The notes under the pieces: model-generated | Database searches by the model: none | What the model was told of the DNA's origin: nothing | What the model saw: the letters and a program-made list of their open reading frames with translations, nothing else | Made by a program: the position numbers and the translations under genes | Shown here: positions 57,998 to 64,000 of the stretch, piece by piece | Position numbering within the stretch: the first letter of the stretch is position 1 | Layout of the letters: every line of letters begins with the position of its first letter | Assembly: GCA_030248225.1 (NCBI GenBank) | Contig: JASANE010009845.1 | Coordinates: 49,215 to 113,214, forward strand | Length of the DNA stretch: 64,000 nucleotides | From: Trileptium ribeirensis | Taxonomy: Eukaryota; Nematoda; Enoplea; Enoplida; Thoracostomopsidae | Direction: 5' to 3'

Positions 57998-58719
57998 TCA
58001 CATTATCCAGTAGTCATGTGCCTTTATAAGTTCATTTAGCGTCAGATTACCAGCCGCATTTGATTGTTTCAGCATTTTGTCAATGAATCTGTTCACCCAT
58101 CCAGTGATACGCAAGAGCCGTATCATTGACGAGTAATTAGACGGATCCAAACGGAAAATTGCATAATTGACGGGTTCATCCTTGGTTTGTGAAGCAGTGA
58201 CAATTTCCGGCTGAACAAGTGTGGTGACGTCATCGACTTCATCGCTAATGTTTGCTGGCCAACACTGTGGACTTTCGGCTAGCCATTTGGGACCACGCCA
58301 CCATAAGTCTGTATCTTGCAGCACTGCAAAGGAGACTCCACATGATGCCATGTCAGCCGGATTTTCTTTGGTCGGCACATACCGAAACGTAATGTTTTGA
58401 TGCGACAATATTTGTTTGATTCGATTTTTGACAACAAGTTTGGCGGGGACTGATTTTGACGCCAGTGCAATACACACTGAGAATCACCCCATAGAACTTT
58501 CATTTCGGCTAGCCATTTGGGACCACGCCACCATATGTCTGTATCTTGCAGCACTGCAAAGGAGACTCCAAGTGATGCCATGTCAGCCGGATTTTCTTAG
58601 GTCGGCACGTACCGAAACGTTAATGTTTTGATGCGGCAATATTTGTTTGATTCGGTTTTTGACGAACAAGTTTGGCGGGGACTGATTTTGACGCCAGTGC
58701 AATACACACTGAGAATCAC
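57998..58719 (-). pseudogene. BEL/Pao RNase H second half and linker, with 230-bp internal duplication
   Basis: Carries KVLWGDSQCVLHW and the TKENPADMAS block of RNase H, then the linker toward integrase (LWWRGPKWLAESP, RLLRITGWVNRFIDKM). 58,273-58,502 and 58,503-58,719 are tandem copies differing at a number of sites, so the duplication is not very recent. It places the WGDSQ region twice and shifts the frame. Confidence 0.85.
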
Positions 58720-60065
58720 AAGAATCAGGTCTTGTGAATTGCAGTTAACTGACTAAATTGATTGGCTGACACATGTGATAAACGACGGTGACAGTGCAGA
58801 TATAGTTTACCTAGACTTCCGTAAAGCTTTTGATCTAGTAGGTCATCAAACTTTATTGTCTAAATTACAACATTATGGTATTTCAAATCCATTGCTGTCT
58901 TGGATAACATCTTTTCTTCAAAATCACAAGCAATGTGTAATAGCCAATTGTTCTCAAAGCTGTTATCTTCCTGTAACAAGCGGTGTACCGCAAGGTACAG
59001 TTCTAGGGCCAAAGTTATTTCTCTATTACATTAATGATGTCGACTTAGTGGTGACCTCAAAGCTATACTCTTTTGCTGATGACACTAAACTGTGTCGCCG
59101 TCTTCATTCATCACATTCACTTCAATCGTTTGACATCTTCGACATGCAAAATGATATAGATAACATATTTAACTGGTGCCGCATCAATAATATGGACTTT
59201 AATGCCGGAAAGTTCGCCTGTCTTCACTTCGGAGCTAACAATCCACAACACACGTATATAATAAACGGCTCACCAATACCAAACGTTTCAACTCAACGGG
59301 ACCTAGGGGTAACTATCTCAAATGACCTCAAGCCGTCGGTCCATTGCGCTCTGGTCGCAAAACGAGGTCATCAGATGGTGAATATTATTCGTAAACGTTT
59401 TTCGCATCTCAACAATCATTCCTTTCTAATGCTTCACAAAACTCTTATTAGACCAATTTTGGAGTACTCCACGTGCGCGTGGTCACCAAGCACAGTTAGA
59501 GACATTGCTATTATCGAATCGGTTCAAAGAAAAGTCACCAAATTACTCCATCCTATAGCAAATTTGCCTTACGACGACAGACTGAGCGCCCTATCACTGA
59601 ATACATTGCAAACTAGACGGCAGCGAAGCGATATGTTAATGATATACCGTAGGTTAAATCAAACCGTTGCTCACACGTTACTTTATAATTGATCATTCCG
59701 AACAGCGCAGAAGACGAAATTACGCCCATCTTAAGTCTCGTCTGCGACCTAAGCGAAACTATGCCTTACATTGTTTTGGATACCGAGCAGTGCAACTATG
59801 GAATAAACTAGATTCCTCGGTAGTTGGGGCACCATCCATAAACACTTTCAAGCAACGCCTCCACAACTCGACAGCATTACCACATCCATGAATCCGTGTC
59901 TGCCGCCCGCTTTTTTCTTCTTCAGATTCACTATTTGTACAACGATGCAAATTGCCGATTCATTTCGGCTTGCCAATGGTGATCTATTCCCAAAAACAAA
60001 ATCCAAATCAACGACACGCTGAACCATTGGCGGTTCAGGTACGTTCAGGTACGTACGTTCACGCC
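58720..60065 (+). mobile_element. CR1-like non-LTR retrotransposon nested in the BEL RNase H region
   Basis: The BEL coding sequence stops after GAGAATCAC at 58,719 and resumes at ATAGGACTTTCG at 60,066, so everything between is inserted. The plus-strand frame 58,775-59,692 contains YLDFRKAFDLV, SGVPQGTVLGP, the catalytic FADDTKL and DLGVTISNDLKPS. A frameshift near 59,680 leads to the C-terminal block (59,667-59,891) ending FKQRLHNSTALPHP. The 5' half is missing. The last about 170 bases (59,892-60,065) are not assigned and no target duplication was found. Same general family as 19,326-19,844. Confidence 0.85.
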
Positions 60066-60354
60066 ATAGGACTTTCGTTTTGATTTGCAAGCGCAGTTGA
60101 CGTTGCACGAAATTATGTAGACGTACTCCCACCAGTGCAGCCATCAGTTCGAGCTTTGGCATTGTCCACTGCTTCATCTGAGCAACTCTAGATTTGGCAA
60201 ATATCAGGTTTGTCGAAGCACGGTCTCCATTGAATTGTTTGACGAATACTGTGGCGGCATAGGCCTTTGTTGATGCATCGGAAAAGACGTGCATCTCAGT
60301 TTGGGTTTCACCCCAACAATCACCAAAGTGCATGGATCGCGGCCATTTAAACAA
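60066..60354 (-). pseudogene. BEL/Pao RNase H first half
   Basis: Shows the RNase H start HVFSDASTKAYAATVF and the PKLELMAALVGVRLHNF block with the second acidic residue. A 35-bp tandem duplication (60,315-60,348 and 60,350-60,383) just upstream in element sense breaks the frame from the RT/connection domain. The other half lies beyond the nested insertion. Confidence 0.88.
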
Positions 60355-61233
60355 TCACCAAAGTGCATGGATCGCGGCCATTTGTAGCTTGAAATTTGTC
60401 GTAGCTTATTGGAACACGCTTCCCATTCGCGAAGTGTGTCCTTTGGTAGACGGTCATCCCATCCATAGTTCATTTTCCAAAGTTTTTGTATCAATATTTT
60501 ACCGGACACCGTGATTGCAGCGAAAAATCCGCAAGGATCAAAGATTTTGGCAATGTATTTGAGCATGAGACGTTTGGAGACGACCGCGTCAGCTGAAATA
60601 GACAGAGAATTGCATGACAAGGTGTCCGAAGGAACGTCCCACTGCAGTCCGAGAACCGTCGTAATTGGCGACGATCCTTTTTCCTTTTCTGGGAGGCCGG
60701 CAGTCAAATCAAGACTGTTACTACACCACTCACGGAGGTTCATAGACGCTTTGGCGAAAATTGATTTAGCGCCATTGTAGAAAGCTTTCGCGTCCTCTAG
60801 GTTGTCGGCTCCTGTGATTACATTGTCCACAAATATTTACCAGAATTTGTTTGACAACAGGGTGTTCGGACTGTTGCAGATGATGTTGGACTGTGACCGC
60901 AAGGAGAAAGAGACTTGAAACGACGCCAAAAAGAACGCGCCGGTACCGGAATATGTCCACGTTTTGTGCTGACAGCAGTTGTTGCCAATCTTTTAGCCAT
61001 ATAAAGCCTGTCACATCGCGACAATCGTCATTTAACGCCACTTGTAAGAACGCCTTTTCCAAATCGCTAGAAATTCCAATTTTATACATTCGAAATCGAA
61101 GGAGCAGGCCGCAGAGGTCATCCAAAATGACAGGGCCTCTGTGTAGGCAGTCATTGAGACTAAGAGCACCTTTGGTCGCCTTGGCTGAGGCGTCGTAGAC
61201 TACCTGTTGGCTTTGTCGGGTCGCACGACACAA
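60204..61233 (-). pseudogene. BEL/Pao reverse transcriptase
   Basis: Two overlapping frames: 61,233-60,766 with VVYDASAKATKGALSLND, ISSDLEKAFLQVALND and FIWLKDW; and 60,830-60,204 with VDNVITGADNLEDAKAFY and LKYIAKIFDPCGFFAAITV. The catalytic (Y/F)VDN box sits exactly at the frameshift near 60,830, so the active site is not encoded in one frame. The RT would copy element RNA; this copy is inactive. Confidence 0.9.
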
Positions 61234-61940
61234 TGGTGGGGGATGTAGTGCACAGTATGCTGCAATTCTTCGGTGTCAACCCGTTCGATAACCTGCTTTT
61301 CCAATTGGTCTTTGAGTGTTTGGTTGTACGCAGCCAACAATTTTGCGTCACCGATCAAACATTTCCATAACGACGATAGTCGACCAAGTGCTAGGGATTT
61401 GTTTGATGGCAAGTCACCAACGGAAGGCTTCCACGGCCAGGAAACGGAGTAACGACCGTCGGCAAAACACACCGATTTGTTAAAGGCTTCCAACGCAGAT
61501 GTATCGCTGTCAGATGCCTCCGGACCTTTGATGCCGATTTCTTCGATCGACCAGAATCGCTCGATTTGCAGTATCGCATCATCGGCGTTCTGTGATTCTG
61601 ACAAAAACAATGTCGACGTCGCACATGTGGTCAGATTTTGAGGAGACGCGACACGGCATGTCGCAATATAACCGAGCTTGGAGGCGATGAACAACAGTCC
61701 ATCCGCACAATCAATACGGTCCTGACCGACGAAATCCTTGTAGTGGTCAGCACCAATTAAGACGTCTATTTCTATCATTTCTTGCTTGCTGACAGGCGGC
61801 TCAGCAAGTTTAATTTGCTGCATGATTGTGTGTTTTGTAGAGTCAAGCGGTATCTTCTGAACGGGACACGAGATTGTCGGGACGACGTTTTCAGTGACCG
61901 TTTGCGCTGACCCATTTGACACGATGACATCGAAATCCAC
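61200..61940 (-). pseudogene. BEL/Pao protease C-terminal region and RT leader
   Basis: A 246-codon frame covers the end of the aspartic protease domain (EIDVLIGADHYKDFV) and the linker typical of BEL pol (ALGRLSSLWKCLIGDAKLLAAYN, HCVVRPDKANR). It is offset from the upstream protease frame by a frameshift near 61,990. Confidence 0.85.
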
Positions 61941-61997
61941 GATGTTATACTCCTTTGTGCTGCGCTTCTCTTGGGCGAAGCCAGCAGTTGAAATGCA

Positions 61998-62714
61998 TCA
62001 ATTCCCGCAGTCGTGAGCGAGAATTTTGTCGGCCATGTGCTTTGTAATGAACGTACGGGAACTACCCGTATCAAACAACAATCTGGCGGATGCCTGCATT
62101 TGTCCCACAAGTTTGGCAATGGCCGTTTGGAGTATTGCGTGCTCGACCTGTGCAAGCAATACAGTTGACTTTTCAGTAGAACTTGCGGTGGGCTTTTCTT
62201 CTGCAGCAACATGTGCTTCGGTGGTGGTGTAAGACCCACCTGAAGTTTTCTCAGGTTTTTCTGCTTTGAATTTGTTTGGACAGAGACTGCGAAGATGTCC
62301 AGGCTTTTTGCAATATGTACAAGGACGCGGGTTTGGACACTTTTTGAGCATATGGGTGCTGCTGAGACTGACGTAGCAACGCCATTTGATTCTGGCTTTT
62401 CGGCTCGCAATGTCTGGATTAGCTTGACACTGGTCGGTATAGTGCTGAGCGGTACAATAACTGCAGCGCAATGTGTTGCTATTGTTTGTATTGCTCTGTG
62501 ACATGCCGGTTTGGGCTTTGGCCATTTGGGGTTTCTTGAAGAAATTTTGCTGCGATTTGTTGCTATTGGAATGTTGTTTGTCCCGTTTACCAATTTGTAA
62601 ACCCAATGCAAACATACAGATGCTCATATCTCTAGCCCGTACCTCATCTTTCAGAAATTTGCGAATATTCGTCAATGTCCAAAGCTCTTTGTTGTTGCGT
62701 CGGTGTAATTCCAT
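61998..62714 (-). pseudogene. BEL/Pao gag C terminus, zinc knuckle and protease active site
   Basis: Contains the CCHC knuckle CTYCKKPGHLRSLC (plus-strand 62,287-62,328) and the aspartic-protease motif LLFDTGSSRTFI near 62,055-62,090. The frame is joined to the rest of gag upstream only across a shift near 62,690. A Gln/Asn-rich linker lies between. Confidence 0.88.
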
Positions 62715-63161
62715 TTTACGTAAACAGGTAATTTGGACAGTATCATAGGGGTAAATACTTGTTCAAATGTCTCTTCTGCCAGACCCAAGGCGATGAGACT
62801 ACGTATATGGCGCTCGCATTCGTCATACGTGGCTTGAAGTTGGGAGGTGTCGTGGGAAGCAGTTGGGATAGCTAACATAGCCTCCAGATGTGCAAAAATT
62901 GCGTTTTGCTTATTGCCGAACCGCTCGTTCAGCAGATCAACCACCTCCGGGTAATTTTCGTTGGTCAACCGGTATCCCTCCACCAAACGTAGGGCATCTG
63001 CGAACGGAAATGACCGCAAATAATTAAATATTTCGATATTTGAAAGCTGGGAATTTTGGTGAATAAACCTTCTTTTGGAGAAATCCGAAAAATTCGTGGA
63101 ATTTTAGAGGATCTTCACCATAATTTTCAATTTGTACCTTTGGTAATTTTGTAGCCAGTAG
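62672..63161 (-). pseudogene. BEL/Pao gag (DUF1759-type capsid region)
   Basis: Blocks ATKLPKVQIENYGEDPLKFH (63,093-63,155) and RLVEGYRLTNENYPEVVDLL with ERFGNKQNAIFAHLEAML (about 62,880-62,990) are typical of BEL gag. A stop and a frameshift near 63,025 separate them. A further short frame at 63,263-63,454 could be the gag N terminus but has no recognisable motif. Confidence 0.85.
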
Positions 63162-63931
63162 AACCCCCGAAGCGCCATCACCCTAGCCCCACGCGCACGA
63201 CGAGTAGCGAAAAATTGCTATGCTAGATCGACAATCAAAAATTGCATCGTCGATCTCCATTCTCATTTGGTAATGTCTGTATCAATGTTTTTTGTATCTT
63301 CCGTATAATAATCAAATATCATTTCTTGGTTTAGCTTGAAAAGATTGCAGCGATAATCATCCACGCTTCTGCAAACTGGACTTTCAATTGTCACATTCTC
63401 TCCCTTCCTTTTCCCCCTGGCACTGTGACGATTTTGCGCCTTACCTAGTTTCATTGTTCGCGTTTAAGCGCAATGCGTTTTGCTTAGCGCACCCCGCTTT
63501 GTAAGATTCAGATATAGGAGCCATCAAAATGCAAGAACAAGGCGCTGTTGACTAATAAACCGAAGTCCGGTTTGAAAAAGAACCGATTTGTGGAATAATA
63601 CCGCTATTTGATATTACACTAATAAAGAAAATTGACTTACGTTCGATGGTCCGGTACTAATTGGTTTGATAGCAGTTGAAACACAACTGGAAGAGTCAAC
63701 AATCGACACAAAGTAGCGTTGCCACTAATAGTATTTCAATATAAACGGCAACAGAGGGTTGTTAAATTGACATAAATTCGGAAAATTAATTACTTCGGCA
63801 CAGTAATCGCAAAGTTCCTGCGTCGAATTAATGACCAAATATGACATAGAGAATACTTACGCAGAGCGGACACAAGATTTAGATAATATGGGCTCAAATT
63901 CAGAGTCGACACACTTTATATATTGATTGAA

Positions 63932-63949
63932 TGTCAATCCGACGGACCA
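63932..63949 (-). promoter_or_regulatory. Probable primer-binding site of the BEL element
   Basis: The plus strand reads TGTCAATCCGACGGACCA, which looks like the 3' end of a tRNA including CCA. In element sense it is TGGTCCGTCGG..., directly next to the LTR edge at 63,950, where LTR retrotransposons bind their primer tRNA. The tRNA identity was not determined. Confidence 0.6.
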
Positions 63950-64000
63950 TGTTTTATATTTTTTAATTTGAATAGAGTGAAAATAACGAATAACAACACG
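63950..64000 (-). repeat. 5' LTR of the BEL/Pao element, inner 51 bp only
   Basis: Begins TGTTTTATATT on the plus strand and aligns with 53,802-53,852 over its whole visible length with a few substitutions and one indel. It continues past the window. Confidence 0.75.

Larger units (their letters stand above)
53802..64000 (-). mobile_element. Degenerate BEL/Pao LTR retrotransposon, 5' end beyond the window
   Basis: In element order (right to left): 5' LTR from 63,950 outwards, primer-binding site, gag, CCHC knuckle, protease, RT, RNase H, integrase, a C-terminal pol domain ending at 56,601, a third reading frame with SGNH-hydrolase motifs, and a 3' LTR ending at 53,802. BEL elements are found only in animals and normally encode one long gag-pol. 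Here pol is broken by several frameshifts, two internal duplications (230 bp and 35 bp) and two nested non-LTR insertions, so the copy is dead. LTR divergence in the short overlap visible suggests considerable age. The target duplication cannot be checked. Confidence 0.9.

Overview
The window is AT-rich animal nuclear DNA, most likely from an arthropod and probably an insect. It carries spliced GT-AG genes, a BEL/Pao LTR retrotransposon (a group confined to animals), several non-LTR retrotransposon relics, and one arthropod-style core promoter with a TATA-like box, a TCAGTC initiator and a correctly spaced GGTCGT downstream element. Gene density is low and introns are packed with repeats. No species is claimed.

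Two host genes can be assembled exon by exon. On the plus strand (about 1.7-8.5 kb) a four-exon gene encodes a 381-residue secreted alpha/beta-hydrolase-fold protein of the ABHD14 family. Its catalytic Ser and His are replaced, and it has a long basic Ser/Arg/Lys-rich tail ending in three evenly spaced Cys. On the minus strand (52.8 down to 24.5 kb) a six-exon gene encodes a 223-residue MOB3-type kinase activator. Its third intron is about 19 kb. The two genes converge, with about 16 kb of repeat-rich DNA between them.

Layout: 0.27-0.67 kb short tandem array; 1.7-8.5 kb ABHD14-like gene; 9.0-9.4 and 14.3-15.0 kb copies of a foldback-like element built from small palindromes; 19.3-19.8 kb reverse-transcriptase fragment; 20.96-21.40 kb perfect 221-bp tandem duplication; 21.65-22.06 kb RNase H relic; 24.5-52.8 kb MOB3. 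The MOB3 introns hold a G-run motif series (26-27 kb), a GGCCA minisatellite (30.4-30.65 kb), a compositionally distinct block with an antisense insect-type promoter (about 31-37 kb), a GC-rich three-way-junction sequence (42.7 kb), a 39-bp minisatellite (42.86-43.28 kb) and a 358-bp tandem array (43.29-46.26 kb). The 358-bp array is split by a 1.5-kb TIR element (44.31-45.85 kb) whose two ends are arrays of about 32-bp palindromes.

From 53.8 kb to the window end lies a decayed BEL/Pao element on the minus strand. The 3' LTR begins at 53,802; the 5' LTR begins at 63,950 and runs out of the window. It carries gag, protease, RT, RNase H and integrase remains, all frameshifted. Between pol and the 3' LTR sits a third reading frame with SGNH/GDSL-hydrolase motifs, where some BEL elements keep an env-like gene. 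Two non-LTR retrotransposons are nested inside: a jockey/LOA-type fragment in the 3' LTR flanked by an 11-bp target duplication, and a CR1-like fragment inside the RNase H region.

The items most worth a second look are the palindrome-array transposon, the SGNH open reading frame of the BEL element, the secreted ABHD14-like pseudoenzyme, and the GC-rich junction structure.
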